DNA of 64,000 nucleotides. It comes from Yinghuangia soli. GTDB taxonomy: Bacteria; Actinomycetota; Actinomycetes; Streptomycetales; Streptomycetaceae. Below, one piece after another: positions 51,540 through 61,558 of the stretch (positions within the stretch are counted from its first letter, which is position 1; each line of letters opens with the position of its first letter). The position numbers and the translations under genes were made by a program. The notes below the pieces were generated by a model. It saw only the letters and a program-made list of their open reading frames with translations, had not been told where the DNA came from and ran no database searches. The stretch lies in NCBI RefSeq assembly GCF_021502675.1, contig NZ_JAKFHA010000001.1, forward strand, positions 554,390 through 618,389, written 5' to 3'.

Positions 51540-52463
51540 TCAGACAATGGCAACCGGGTTGATGGGACTCCCCGTTGCACCGGTCACCGGCAGCGGTGTC
51601 ACGGTGAGCAGACACGCGTACGTGCCCGCCTCGGCCATGCCGGCCGCCAGGTCGGACAGCCACAGGTGCTCCATCAGCGGCACGCCCAGCTCCACGAGGA
51701 GCGCGATGTGCACCGACAGGAAGACGTTGTCGTCGAACGGGATGACCTCGATCGCGCTGTTGTCCGACCCCACCGCGGCGATGTCGTGCTCGCGGATGAA
51801 GGACACCGCGTCGAGCCCGAGTCCGGCCTGCGCGAACGGCACTTCGCGGCCCGCCGACGTCTCGGCCCGGAAGTTGTCCAGGTGCCCGGTGCGCACCAGC
51901 AGCGCATCGCCGGCCCGTACCTCGACGCCCTGCGCCGCGGCGCATCCTTCCAGGTCGGCGCGGGTGATGGTGTAACCCGGCTCGAGGAACGCGACGTCCT
52001 TGAAGCGCGGCAGGTCGAGCAGCACCGCGCGGGCCGCGAACGCCCCGATCTTCTCGATGCCGCAGCGCGCCGCACCGGTGTGGGTGCGGAAGGTCGAGGC
52101 GTCGAAGCCGTTGTAGAACTTGCCGCGGTGCTGCACGTGGCACAGCGCGTCCATGTGCGTGATGCTGTGCGACGCGATCACCAGGACGTCCTCGTTCGCC
52201 CCGACCTCCGTGCCGCCGGGGAAGTCGTCGAACATGTTGTCCGTCTGGCTGGTGAGGGTCAGCCGCTGGGGCGCGCCGCGGTAGTCGAAGATCGGCGCGC
52301 CCTCCCGCTGGATGGGCAGCCCGAGCGCATAGGCCTGGCCGGTGCGCACTTCGTGCGCGGCCGCCGCGACGCCTTTCGCATCGATCAGATTGAGCGTGCC
52401 GCGTTCGTCCTCGGGGCCCCAGCGGCCCCAGTTGCCGACCGCGGTCTCCGCCTGCTCTGCCAT
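51540..52463 (-). CDS. Cyclase family protein (kynurenine formamidase-like metal hydrolase)
   Basis: A 307-aa cyclase-fold protein. The metal motif is SHSITHMDALCH near residue 95 (HxxxHxD pattern of the family). Other family parts are NWGRWGPEDERGTLNLI at the start, VRAGDALLVRTGH near 200 and the C-terminal ACLLTVTPLPVTGATGSPINPVA. Members hydrolyse formylkynurenine or cyclic amides and lactones. GGGGAGA precedes the ATG at 52463. It lies 73 bp after the alcohol dehydrogenase gene on the same strand and is probably in one operon with it. Confidence 0.9.
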   Translation of the reverse strand: MAEQAETAVGNWGRWGPEDERGTLNLIDAKGVAAAAHEVRTGQAYALGLPIQREGAPIFDYRGAPQRLTLTSQTDNMFDDFPGGTEVGANEDVLVIASHSITHMDALCHVQHRGKFYNGFDASTFRTHTGAARCGIEKIGAFAARAVLLDLPRFKDVAFLEPGYTITRADLEGCAAAQGVEVRAGDALLVRTGHLDNFRAETSAGREVPFAQAGLGLDAVSFIREHDIAAVGSDNSAIEVIPFDDNVFLSVHIALLVELGVPLMEHLWLSDLAAGMAEAGTYACLLTVTPLPVTGATGSPINPVAIV

Positions 52464-52536
52464 GGGCTCTCCCCGAGCTCGGATGGAACGAGTGGAACGT
52501 GCCGGACCGGCATAACCTGCTGACGAAAACCGGTTT

Positions 52537-53643
52537 TCAGAATGCGAGCACGCCGCGCGCGATGCGGCCGTTGTGCATGTCGTCGAGAACGTCGAGGAAT
52601 CCGTCCGACGGATACACCTTGGAGACCAGCGCGTCCAGGTCGAACTTCCCCTGCCGGTAAAGCTCGACAATGGCCCGGATGTCCTCGTGCGGGCGCACGC
52701 CGCCGGCCCGGGTGCCGAGGATGCCGCGGTCGCACTGCAGCAGGTTCGCGATCCGGATGTTGGCGGTCGCGGTCTGCGAGGGCTGGCCCACCGCGATGAG
52801 CGTGCCGCCCCAGTCGAGCGCCTCCAGCGCGTTCTCCAGGACCGCGGGGTGCCCGGTGCACTCGAAGATCCAGTCCACGCCGCCCGCGCCGAACGTGCCG
52901 ACCTTCTGGGTGGGGCTGTACGGGAAGAGGGTGCGGATCTCGTCCGCGACGTCCACGTCCTTGCCGGCCTGCACGAAGTCGGTGGCGCCGAACTGCCGGG
53001 CCAGGTCGAACTTGCCGGGCACGGTGTCGACGCCGACCACGCGGCCGGCGCCCTTGAGGCGCAGCGCCTGGACCGCGGACAGGCCCACGCCGCCCAGGCC
53101 GATCACCGCGGCGGTCTGGCCGGGCAGGATGTTGGCCCGGTTGAGCACCGCGCCGGCGCCGGTCACCACGCCGCACGGGACCAGGCACGCGGAGGTGAGC
53201 GGCACGTCCTCCGGGATGGTCACGCACTGGATTTCCTTGACCAGGGTCAACTCGGCGTACGTCGAGGCACCCGCGAAGTTCCACACCGGCTCGCCGTTCA
53301 GCGAGAACGGCGTGCTGCGGTTGCCGAGCGTCTGGCGGCAGCGGTTGGGGTGCCCGGTCTGGCAGTACCGGCACATGCCGCACGCCGCGATGGTGGTGAT
53401 GACGACGTGGTCGCCGGGCTTGACCGCGGTCACGCCCGCGCCGATCTTCTCGACGATGCCGGCGCCCTCGTGGCCGAGAACCGCGGGGGCGGGCCACTCG
53501 ATGACGCCCTCCAGCACACTGACGTCGCTGTGGCAGACGCCGGTCGCCGCGATCCGCACCAGGACCTCGCCGGCCTCCGGGTCCCGGATCTCGACGTCGT
53601 CCCGGGTCTCGACACCGTTGGCCGTGTGCAGGATCGCGCGCAT
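52537..53643 (-). CDS. Zinc-dependent alcohol dehydrogenase (class III / NDMA-type MDR)
   Basis: A 368-aa medium-chain dehydrogenase. Catalytic zinc ligands are in GVCHSDVSVLEG (Cys near residue 37) and LGHEGAGIVEKIGAG (His-Glu near 58). The structural zinc loop is CGMCRYCQTGHPNRC. The NAD motif is VIGLGGVGLSAVQAL near 190. It would oxidise an alcohol to the aldehyde, or formaldehyde/thiol adducts. The cyclase gene follows on the same strand. The ATG start is clear. Confidence 0.93.
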   Translation of the reverse strand: MRAILHTANGVETRDDVEIRDPEAGEVLVRIAATGVCHSDVSVLEGVIEWPAPAVLGHEGAGIVEKIGAGVTAVKPGDHVVITTIAACGMCRYCQTGHPNRCRQTLGNRSTPFSLNGEPVWNFAGASTYAELTLVKEIQCVTIPEDVPLTSACLVPCGVVTGAGAVLNRANILPGQTAAVIGLGGVGLSAVQALRLKGAGRVVGVDTVPGKFDLARQFGATDFVQAGKDVDVADEIRTLFPYSPTQKVGTFGAGGVDWIFECTGHPAVLENALEALDWGGTLIAVGQPSQTATANIRIANLLQCDRGILGTRAGGVRPHEDIRAIVELYRQGKFDLDALVSKVYPSDGFLDVLDDMHNGRIARGVLAF

Positions 53644-54013
53644 GTAGTTCTCCTCGTGTGCTCTTCGGCGGCCGGGCCCCGGGGTCCCATCGGTCCGGCC
53701 GGTGCGGCTGAACCTGGTGATCCGGGGTGACCGGCTCCGATTTAGCCACTGGCCTCTGCAAGGGTCAAGGGCGGTCGGGGATGCGTTTGCCTGCGCTTTC
53801 GCCTCCGGCGGGGGCTGCGGGCGGTGGACCGGGGGCAGGTCAGCGGCCGGTCGGCTTCCTGGCGGCTCCCGGTCGGCGTCCCGACGGTCTCCCGCGGGTT
53901 CTGCGGCGCGATGTCCGCCGGTTCCTCGCCGCTCCTCCGCCGAGATTGAGATTGAGGGCGTACTTCATCGCGCACTCAGCCGATTCTCAGAATCCCGCCC
54001 GACGCTCTTGCCC
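53644..54013. other. 370-bp divergent promoter region, no gene seen
   Basis: Between the alcohol dehydrogenase (minus) and protease (plus) genes. A local direct repeat GAGATTGAGATTGAG lies near 53942. Some frames stay open because of GC content, but none has a start with ribosome site and family-like sequence. Confidence 0.5.
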
Positions 54014-55216
<1,203 letters not shown>

Positions 55217-55360
55217 GCGGGGGCGACACAAGGCCCCGCGTCCGGCGTGAATCGTCCGCGGCGCACGAACGGCGTGGGAGCGTGGCCGCGGGCGGTGCCC
55301 GTGCGCACGGCAGACCATGAACAGACCGATGAGCAGAACGATGAGGAGAACAGCAGCCCG

Positions 55361-56095
55361 ATGAGCAGTCCCGCGTCCGCAAGCGCCCGCATCCTCGTCG
55401 TCGACGACGAGCCCGCGGTGCGCGAAGCGCTGGAGAGCAGCCTCCGGTACGAGGGCTACGCGGTGTCGCTGGCCCCCGACGGCCTCGCGGCGCTGGAGGC
55501 TCTGGAGCGGGAGGCCACTCCCGACCTGGTGATCCTCGACGTCCTGATGCCGCGGATGGACGGGCTGACCGCGGCACGGCGCATGCGTGCGCGGGGCGAG
55601 ACCGTACCGATCCTGATGCTCACCGCGCGCGACGCGGTCGGCGACCGCGTCACGGGCCTGGACGCGGGCGCCGACGACTACCTCGTCAAGCCGTTCGAAC
55701 TCGACGAACTCTTCGCCCGGGTAAGGGCGCTGCTGCGGCGTAGCACGATGCTGTCCGGAGCCAACGGCGATGCCGCAGACGACGACGGCACCCTCGAATT
55801 CGCTGACTTGCGGATGGACACCCGCTCCCGCGAGGTGACCCGGGCAGGTACGTCCATCGAGCTGACGCGTACCGAGTACACGCTGCTGGAGCTGCTGCTC
55901 TCGCACCCGAGGCAGGTCCTCACCCGCGAGCAAATCCTGCACAACGTCTGGGGCTTCGACTTCGAGCCGTCGTCGAACTCCCTGGACGTGTACGTGATGT
56001 ACCTGCGCCGCAAGACCGAGGCGGGCGGCATGCCGCGCCTGGTCCACACGGTCCGCGGCGTGGGCTACGTCCTCCGCGCCCCCGAGGGGTCCTGA
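55361..56095 (+). CDS. OmpR-family response regulator (MprA-like)
   Basis: A 244-aa regulator. Receiver: acidic D15-D16 (LVVDDEP), phospho-acceptor D60 ([13 protein letters not shown]), Thr in MLTARD and Lys in VKPFEL. The winged-helix output domain covers about 145-240 ([20 protein letters not shown], then [21 protein letters not shown]). The stop overlaps the start of the histidine kinase gene (TGATG). It probably controls envelope-stress genes, including the protease upstream. Confidence 0.93.
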   Translation: MSSPASASARILVVDDEPAVREALESSLRYEGYAVSLAPDGLAALEALEREATPDLVILDVLMPRMDGLTAARRMRARGETVPILMLTARDAVGDRVTGLDAGADDYLVKPFELDELFARVRALLRRSTMLSGANGDAADDDGTLEFADLRMDTRSREVTRAGTSIELTRTEYTLLELLLSHPRQVLTREQILHNVWGFDFEPSSNSLDVYVMYLRRKTEAGGMPRLVHTVRGVGYVLRAPEGS

Positions 56096-57504
56096 TGCGT
56101 CGCCTCACGCTCCGCGCCCGTTTGGCCCTGCTGACCGGCGTCGCGGTCGCCCTCGCCGTGGCCGCGGCGTCCTTGGTGTGCTGGTTCTTGACGCGGGATC
56201 AGTTGATCTCCCAGATGGACGAATCACTCAGGCGAGGGCCGGTCATGCGCCTCGACCCGCCGCCCGGCACCACTCTCACCTGTGAGGACATCGAGATGCC
56301 CTCGATGTCGCCGCGCTTCATGGGAGAACCACGGCCGATACTGGAATCAGTGCAAATCGTCACGCCGGCCGGCGAGGCGTGCACACAGCCGGACGCATCG
56401 CCGTTCCCGGCTTCTTCAGGCGACATCAAGGTGGCGCAAGGAAAGGAACCGGAGACCTTTCACAACGCCACCGCCGAAGACGGCACGCACCTCCGTGTCT
56501 TCACCCGTCCCATCCTCAACAGGTCGGGGTCGACAGTCGGTGCGTCCTCGGTCGCCCGCCCTCTCACCGAAATCGACAACTCGCTCGAGAACCTGGCGAT
56601 CCTCCTGGCGATCGTGTCCGGAGTCGGCGTCATCGGCGCAGGCACCGCCGGCCTCCTCGTCGCCCGCGCCGCCCTCAAGCCGGTCGATCGCCTCACCGAC
56701 GCCGTCGAGCACGTCGCCCGCACCGAGGACTTGGACACCGTCATCCCCGTCGACGGCAAGGACGAAATCGCCCGCCTCGGAGCCTCCTTCAACTCCATGA
56801 CCGGAGCCCTCAAAGCCTCCCGTGAGCGCCAACAGCGCCTCATCGCCGACGCCGGCCACGAGCTCCGTACACCTCTCACCAGTCTGCGTACCAACACCGA
56901 CCTGCTCCTCCTCAGCGAGGAGCAGGGCCGCCCGCTTCCCACAGACGACAAGAAGCGCCTGCTGCGCAATGTCCGCGGGCAACTCCGGGAACTCTCCGGC
57001 CTCGTCGGCGACCTACTCGAACTCGCCCGCCCCGACCGCGTACGAAACACCCGCCCCGAAGGCATCGCCGCCCTCCACACCGCCACCGAACAGGCCGTCG
57101 AACGCGCCAAACTCCGCAGCCACGACGTCACGTTCGCCGTCGACCTGACCCCTTGGTACGTCCGCGGCGAGGAACAGGAACTTGAACGCGCCGTCCTGAA
57201 CCTCCTCGACAACGCCATCAAGTTCGGCCCCGCCGACGGCACCATCGAGGTCCGCCTAACCGACGGCCAACTCACCGTCCGCGACCACGGCCCCGGCATC
57301 GACCCGGCCGACGCCCCGTACGTCTTCGAACGCTTCTGGCGCTCCGACACAGCACGCGCCCTCCCCGGTTCCGGTCTGGGCCTCGCCATCGTCGCCCGCA
57401 CAGTCGCCGAAAGTGGAGGAACCGTAGCCCTCGAACCAGCCGAAGGCGGCGGCACCCTCGTACGAATGCGCCTCCCCGGTACCCGCACCGCCCCAGGCCC
57501 CTGA
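56095..57504 (+). CDS. Sensor histidine kinase (MprB-like)
   Basis: A 469-aa HAMP-type kinase. First helix at about residues 8-32, an extracytoplasmic sensor at 33-165 with two Cys (TCED and EACTQ), second helix at 166-190 and HAMP at 190-243. HisKA has the phospho-acceptor H255 (DAGHELRTPLTSL). HATPase_c has LLDNAIKFGPADG (N box), DHGPGIDP (G1) and GSGLGLAIVAR (G2). It is paired with the overlapping response regulator gene. Confidence 0.94.
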   Translation: MRRLTLRARLALLTGVAVALAVAAASLVCWFLTRDQLISQMDESLRRGPVMRLDPPPGTTLTCEDIEMPSMSPRFMGEPRPILESVQIVTPAGEACTQPDASPFPASSGDIKVAQGKEPETFHNATAEDGTHLRVFTRPILNRSGSTVGASSVARPLTEIDNSLENLAILLAIVSGVGVIGAGTAGLLVARAALKPVDRLTDAVEHVARTEDLDTVIPVDGKDEIARLGASFNSMTGALKASRERQQRLIADAGHELRTPLTSLRTNTDLLLLSEEQGRPLPTDDKKRLLRNVRGQLRELSGLVGDLLELARPDRVRNTRPEGIAALHTATEQAVERAKLRSHDVTFAVDLTPWYVRGEEQELERAVLNLLDNAIKFGPADGTIEVRLTDGQLTVRDHGPGIDPADAPYVFERFWRSDTARALPGSGLGLAIVARTVAESGGTVALEPAEGGGTLVRMRLPGTRTAPGP

Positions 57505-57559
57505 GCGCTCTACGCTAGGAGATTGTCCACCTACGGAGAGTGGTCACCAATATAGGGGT

Positions 57560-57591
57560 ACAGTTTATAGAAGTGTAGTTCTATAAACTGT
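57560..57591. promoter_or_regulatory. AT-rich 13-bp perfect inverted repeat before the ATPase gene
   Basis: ACAGTTTATAGAA (57560-57572) and TTCTATAAACTGT (57579-57591) are exact reverse complements around GTGTAG. The repeat ends 11 bp before the GTG start of the ATPase gene and stands out as an AT-rich island in this GC-rich DNA. It probably covers the core promoter and may be an operator. Confidence 0.7.
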
Positions 57592-57602
57592 CGAGGTGCG
57601 GC

Positions 57603-59075
57603 GTGCGCAAGCCCGTGGAGATGTTCGACCGTGATTTCGAGTGGTCCGCGCTGACCCGGTTCATCACGGACCCCCAGCCCGGCGCAACGCTCGGCGTCGT
57701 GTCCGGACGACGCCGGCAGGGGAAGACCTTCCTGCTCGAAGCAGCATGCCGAGCAGCCGGTGGTTTCTACTTCGGGGCGACCGAAGGGGCCGACGCAGAA
57801 TCCCTGCGGCGGATCAGCGCCGCGTTGACCGAGCACGTCCGACCGGCAAGCCCGTTCCATTTCGCGAACTGGGCCGAAGCCATCGACGCGCTGCTTGCCC
57901 TCGGTACCGAGCACTCGGTACCTGTGGTGATCGACGAGTTCCCCTACCTCGCCCGAGCAAATTCCGAGCTCCCGTCCGTCATCCAGGAGGCGCTGCGCCC
58001 GCTTCGGGACCAGCGTGCGGCGTCACGCACTCGCCTTCTCTTGTGCGGCTCGGCGCTGTCGTTCATGGGAAGCCTGCTCTCCGGCAACGCACCGCTCCGC
58101 GGCCGGGCCGGTCTGGAATTGATCGTCCGTCCCTTGGACCATCGCCTAGCCGCCGACTTCTGGGGCATCACCGACCCCCACCTCGCTCTCAAGGTCAATG
58201 CAGTCGTGGGCGGAACTCCCGCGTACCGCCGGGAATTCGCCCGCAACGACAGCCCGGACGGCCCCGACGACTTCGATAGCTGGATCGTCCGTACGGTGCT
58301 GAACCCCGAGACCCCGCTGTTCCGGGAAGCGCGGTATCTGCTGGCCGAGGAGCCCGAACTGCGCGACACCGGGCTGTACCTGTCGGTCTTGGCCGCCGTC
58401 GCCGACGGCAACGCCACGCGCGGTGGGATGGCCGGCTACTTGGAGCGCAAAGCGACCGACATCGCGCACCCGATCAACGTGCTCGAGGATGCGGGCCTGT
58501 TGCACCGCGACGCGGATGTCTTCCGTGACAACCGTCCGACGTACCGTATCGCCGAGCCCCTGATCGGCTTCTACCACGCCATCATGCGCCCGGTCTGGGA
58601 CCAGTTGGAACGTCCCGGCAGTGCAGCGCGGGTCTGGCGAGCCAGCCGCCACCGCTTCACCAGCAACGTCCTGGGGCCGCACTTCGAACAGGTTTGCCGG
58701 GACTGGACGCTCCACCACGCAGACCCCGAACTGCTGGGCGGCCTGCCCGCGCGCGTAGGGCACGGAGTCGTCCACGACGCGACTACCCGGACCGGCCACG
58801 AGGTCGACGTCGCGGCCGTCGGTATCGCGGACGGCACCAAACCACCGCTCCTCGCCATCGGCGAAGCAAAATGGAACGACACGATCGGCATCGCGCACAT
58901 CGAGCGGCTGCAGCACATCCGCGACCTCGTCACCGCGGCGGGTCGCTACGACACGTCTGGCACACGCTTGCTCTGCTTCAGCGGAGCCGGATTCAACGCC
59001 AAGGCCCAAGCGGCAGCCGAGGCCTCGCCCGACATCCACCTGATCGACCTGCCGACGCTCTACCGTCCGTCGTAG
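57603..59075 (+). CDS. AAA-type ATPase with C-terminal DUF234/PD-(D/E)XK domain
   Basis: A 490-aa protein of the archaeal-type ATPase family. Walker A is GRRRQGKT at residues 35-42 and Walker B VVIDEFPYL with D111-E112. A winged-helix-like part lies near 250-310. The C-terminal DUF234-type domain carries a nuclease-like motif: E400/D402 in GHEVDVAAVG and E421-A-K423 in AIGEAKW. Function is unsettled; such genes spread horizontally and are sometimes grouped with mobile or defence DNA. GTG start, GAGGTGCGGC upstream. The upstream repeat suggests its own tight regulation. Confidence 0.88.
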   Translation: MRKPVEMFDRDFEWSALTRFITDPQPGATLGVVSGRRRQGKTFLLEAACRAAGGFYFGATEGADAESLRRISAALTEHVRPASPFHFANWAEAIDALLALGTEHSVPVVIDEFPYLARANSELPSVIQEALRPLRDQRAASRTRLLLCGSALSFMGSLLSGNAPLRGRAGLELIVRPLDHRLAADFWGITDPHLALKVNAVVGGTPAYRREFARNDSPDGPDDFDSWIVRTVLNPETPLFREARYLLAEEPELRDTGLYLSVLAAVADGNATRGGMAGYLERKATDIAHPINVLEDAGLLHRDADVFRDNRPTYRIAEPLIGFYHAIMRPVWDQLERPGSAARVWRASRHRFTSNVLGPHFEQVCRDWTLHHADPELLGGLPARVGHGVVHDATTRTGHEVDVAAVGIADGTKPPLLAIGEAKWNDTIGIAHIERLQHIRDLVTAAGRYDTSGTRLLCFSGAGFNAKAQAAAEASPDIHLIDLPTLYRPS

Positions 59076-59101
59076 GTCGTGGCCGGGCAGGAGTATCACC
59101 C

Positions 59102-59190
59102 CGCACGAAGCGCGTCCTTCGCCGCCGGCGTTCAACGCCGGCCACGGTTGACCTCACGAGCGCGAGGATTCCCCGACTGCCGCGCGGTAC
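59102..59190 (+). pseudogene. Relic of an anti-sigma-type ATPase gene start
   Basis: This stretch is clearly similar to 60829-60915, the promoter and first codons of the HATPase gene below. Shared are ACGAAGCG, CCGGCCACGGTTGAC and GAGCGCGA-GATTCCCC-ACTGCCGC. The start ATG is changed to ACG (TCACGAGC against CCATGAGC). Similarity ends soon after the CTGCCGC block, at about the tenth codon. It is therefore a truncated, silent fragment beside the DUF397 genes. Confidence 0.75.
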
Positions 59191-59293
59191 TCGTCGACGC
59201 CTCGGGGGCTCCACGCCTACCAGAACGGGCGTACGCGAGAGGCAAGGCCCCTGCCGAGGATGCGGCAGGGGCCGGACGCGCTTGACTCGGGTT

Positions 59294-59476
59294 CTACACA
59301 GACCGTCCGGCGGTACGCACGAACCGCGCCCAGTCGGAGCGACGGACCATGAGCATGGGCCCGCCTTCATGCTTGGAGTCGCGGACGTGGATCGCCGCTT
59401 CTCTGACGGCGACCTCGACGCAGTCGTCGCCCTGGCTGCCGCTGTAGCTGGACTTGAACCAGGTCAGTTCAGCCAT
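59294..59476 (-). CDS. DUF397 (BldB-like) small protein 1
   Basis: A 60-aa DUF397 protein. The core WFKSSYSGSQGDDCVEVAV and VRDSK, then WARFV, is fully present. DUF397 proteins are encoded next to XRE/DUF5753 regulators in streptomycetes (whiJ/bldB-type loci). They are thought to bind or modulate those regulators during development. Last of four overlapping genes on the minus strand; its start overlaps the previous gene by 8 bp. Confidence 0.92.
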   Translation of the reverse strand: MAELTWFKSSYSGSQGDDCVEVAVREAAIHVRDSKHEGGPMLMVRRSDWARFVRTAGRSV

Positions 59477-59657
59477 GATCGAGTCCCTCGGCGCCGTGGA
59501 GGAACCGCGCCCAATTGCCCGGGCGGACCAGGAGCACGGGCCCTTCAGCCACCTTGGAATCCCGAATGTGAACAGCCTGCGCCGTGATCGCGATCTCTAC
59601 GCAACTGTCGCCCTGCGTACCGCTGTAGCTGGACTTGAACCAGTCTCGGCGCGTCAT
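59469..59657 (-). CDS. DUF397 (BldB-like) small protein 2
   Basis: A 62-aa DUF397 protein (WFKSSYSGTQGDSCVEIAI, then VHIRDSK and NWARFL). Its ATG overlaps the stop of protein 3 (ATGA) and its end overlaps the start of protein 1. It is about as similar to its neighbours as they are to each other, so the three arose by local duplication. Confidence 0.92.
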   Translation of the reverse strand: MTRRDWFKSSYSGTQGDSCVEIAITAQAVHIRDSKVAEGPVLLVRPGNWARFLHGAEGLDHG

Positions 59658-59851
59658 GCCCGAGCATCCCCGCGCTCGGCCGATGCCACGAATCGCGCCC
59701 AGTCTGCGCGATCGAGCGTGAGCGCTGGCCCGGCCGTCGTCTTGGAATCCCGTACGTGAACGGCTTGCTCAGTCACAGCCACCTCCACGCAGCTGTCCCC
59801 TTGGCTTCCGCTGTAGCTGGACTTGAACCAGGAGAGTTCCGACGTACTCAT
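59654..59851 (-). CDS. DUF397 (BldB-like) small protein 3
   Basis: A 65-aa DUF397 protein (LSWFKSSYSGSQGDSCVEVAV, VRDSK, DWARFV). Its ATG overlaps the stop of the XRE regulator gene (ATGA), so it is translationally coupled to it and is the most likely direct partner of that regulator. Confidence 0.93.
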   Translation of the reverse strand: MSTSELSWFKSSYSGSQGDSCVEVAVTEQAVHVRDSKTTAGPALTLDRADWARFVASAERGDARA

Positions 59852-60711
59852 AGTTCTCCTCGCAGTCGCTCCAGCAGGTCCCGCGAGTCATCAGGGTTCA
59901 GGGCCTGCGAGCGCAGTGTGTCATAGCGCTGATGCAGGAGGCTTACCTCTTTCAAGTCAGCGATGAGTCGCCCGTTCTGCTGCCCCTCGGCATAAGCCAG
60001 GCGCCTTCCGTCGGGGGTTTGGAGCAGTTGCAGCGGGCCGTCCAAGCACGCGTGGAGTCCGGCCTCGATCGGCACGACCTGCAACGTCACATTGCGGGGC
60101 CTGCTGTGCTCCAGAACAAGACTGAGCATCTCCCGCATCGCGTCCGGGTCGCCGAACCTGCGGCGCAGGACGGCTTCCTCCACGATGAAGCTGAACGGCA
60201 CGTGCGGGCGTTCGGTCATCATCCGCTGGCGTTCAAGTCGCGCAGCGACTTGCGCGTCCAATTGGGCGTCCGTCAAGAGCGGAATAGTGCCCTCGAATAC
60301 CGCCCTCGCGTACGCCTCCGACTGCAACAGGCCTGGCACCAGCCTGCATTCGTACGTGTAGAGGCTGACTGCGATGCGCTCCAAGCGGGCCCAGCGGCGG
60401 AACCACGCTGCCAGGCCCGGGTCGCTGCGGGTCAGGTGCTTCGCGGCCTTGCGGAGCGCTCCCGTGTTGCCGAGCAGCGGTTCCGCGCGGTCGATGAGCG
60501 AGCTGTCCGGCATCCGCCGACCCAGTTCCACCGATTCGATCGTGTGCTTCGAGAAGCGCACCTTCTCGGCGAATGCCGCCCGACTGAATCCCGCGTGCTC
60601 GCGCAGCGCTTGGAGCACTGCTCCGAACGTCCGCAGGCTGTCCGAGGGATCGGGTTCCCGTTCCCATCCGAGATCTTCTTCCGTCACGTCGCCGCGCTCG
60701 TCGTCGGTCAT
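59848..60711 (-). CDS. XRE-family regulator with DUF5753 domain (WhiJ-like)
   Basis: A 287-aa regulator. The helix-turn-helix covers about residues 28-85 (FGAVLQALREHAGFSRAAFAEKVRFSKHTIESVELGRRMP). The DUF5753 domain follows from about 105 (LERIAVSLYTYECRLVPGLLQSEAYARAVF, VEEAVLRRRFGD, TLQVVPIEAGLHACLDGPLQLL). Such proteins act with DUF397 partners in developmental and antibiotic control in streptomycetes. It heads an operon with three DUF397 genes and is divergent from a HATPase gene, the classical abaA/whiJ-type set. AGGAGGGG precedes the ATG. Confidence 0.92.
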   Translation of the reverse strand: MTDDERGDVTEEDLGWEREPDPSDSLRTFGAVLQALREHAGFSRAAFAEKVRFSKHTIESVELGRRMPDSSLIDRAEPLLGNTGALRKAAKHLTRSDPGLAAWFRRWARLERIAVSLYTYECRLVPGLLQSEAYARAVFEGTIPLLTDAQLDAQVAARLERQRMMTERPHVPFSFIVEEAVLRRRFGDPDAMREMLSLVLEHSRPRNVTLQVVPIEAGLHACLDGPLQLLQTPDGRRLAYAEGQQNGRLIADLKEVSLLHQRYDTLRSQALNPDDSRDLLERLRGEL

Positions 60712-60877
60712 GTGCGGCCCCTCCTGTGCAACGTGCGTGCGATGGGTCCCCCGTTGTCCAACGCAACAGACTGGCCGGAAAGCATGCGTACCGTCTACGG
60801 ATTGCACCCGTACGCTCACCCACCGTACGAAGCGAGTCGCTCGCCGACGGCACTCAAAACCGGCCACGGTTGACTCC

Positions 60878-61354
60878 ATGAGCGCGACGATTCCCCAACT
60901 GCCGCCCGCCGCAGATACATTCGCCCAGGTGCTGACCGCCACCCCACGCGGGGCCCGCCTCGCCCGGCTTCTCGCCATTGAGCAGTTTCAAGCCTGGCGG
61001 CTGCCGCCCGACATCGCCGAGCGCGGCGAGACCATCGTGGCGGAGTTGGCCGCGAACGCGGTGCTGCACGGAGCCGCCGGCGACTGGGACTTCCGGCTCG
61101 TTCTCCGCCTCGGTTCCCCGACGCGAACTGTGCGCATCGAGGTCGCGGATCCGCACAGCTCAGATCTGTCCCTTCCCACGCAACTGCCAGGCATCGAGGC
61201 CGAGTCCGGCCGCGGACTCCTCATCGTCTCTGCCCTGGCCGACCGCTGGGGCGCTTCTCCGTACCTCTCGGCCGGCAAGACCGTCTGGGCAGAACTCGAT
61301 GAGCCTTCGACGGCGGCGACGGTGCCGCGTAGGGCGGGCCGCGGCCGTCGGTGA
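60878..61354 (+). CDS. Anti-sigma-type ATP-binding protein (HATPase_c, RsbW-like)
   Basis: A 158-aa protein with a GHKL ATPase fold. The N box is IVAELAANAVLHGA near residue 55, the G1-like segment is VADPHSSDL near 88 and G2 is GRGLLIVSALADRWG near 112. These proteins may bind and phosphorylate anti-sigma antagonists. In streptomycetes they often sit opposite XRE/DUF397 genes, as here. The start MSATIPQLPP follows CACGGTTGACTCC with no strong ribosome site. The C-terminus is basic. Confidence 0.85.
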   Translation: MSATIPQLPPAADTFAQVLTATPRGARLARLLAIEQFQAWRLPPDIAERGETIVAELAANAVLHGAAGDWDFRLVLRLGSPTRTVRIEVADPHSSDLSLPTQLPGIEAESGRGLLIVSALADRWGASPYLSAGKTVWAELDEPSTAATVPRRAGRGRR

Positions 61355-61558
61355 GGACGACCTCCGCGCCGACGGTGAGGCGGCGACGGTGCCTGTTCAG
61401 GGCAGTTCTGCCGTCATCCGCGCGCGGGGCATCCGGCGCCAAGCGGATATCGCGGTCGGCCACCGCAGACCTAGTGTAAAAACACCATCCGCGTGCAAAC
61501 CCGCAGGCCACGGCGTTCTGTGGATCGAGCGCGCCCCTTCCCGTCCTCGAGGTGTCAT

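Noticed and set aside
57603..59190. A complete mobile element around the DUF234 ATPase gene
   Set aside because: No transposase, integrase, terminal repeats or target duplication could be seen.
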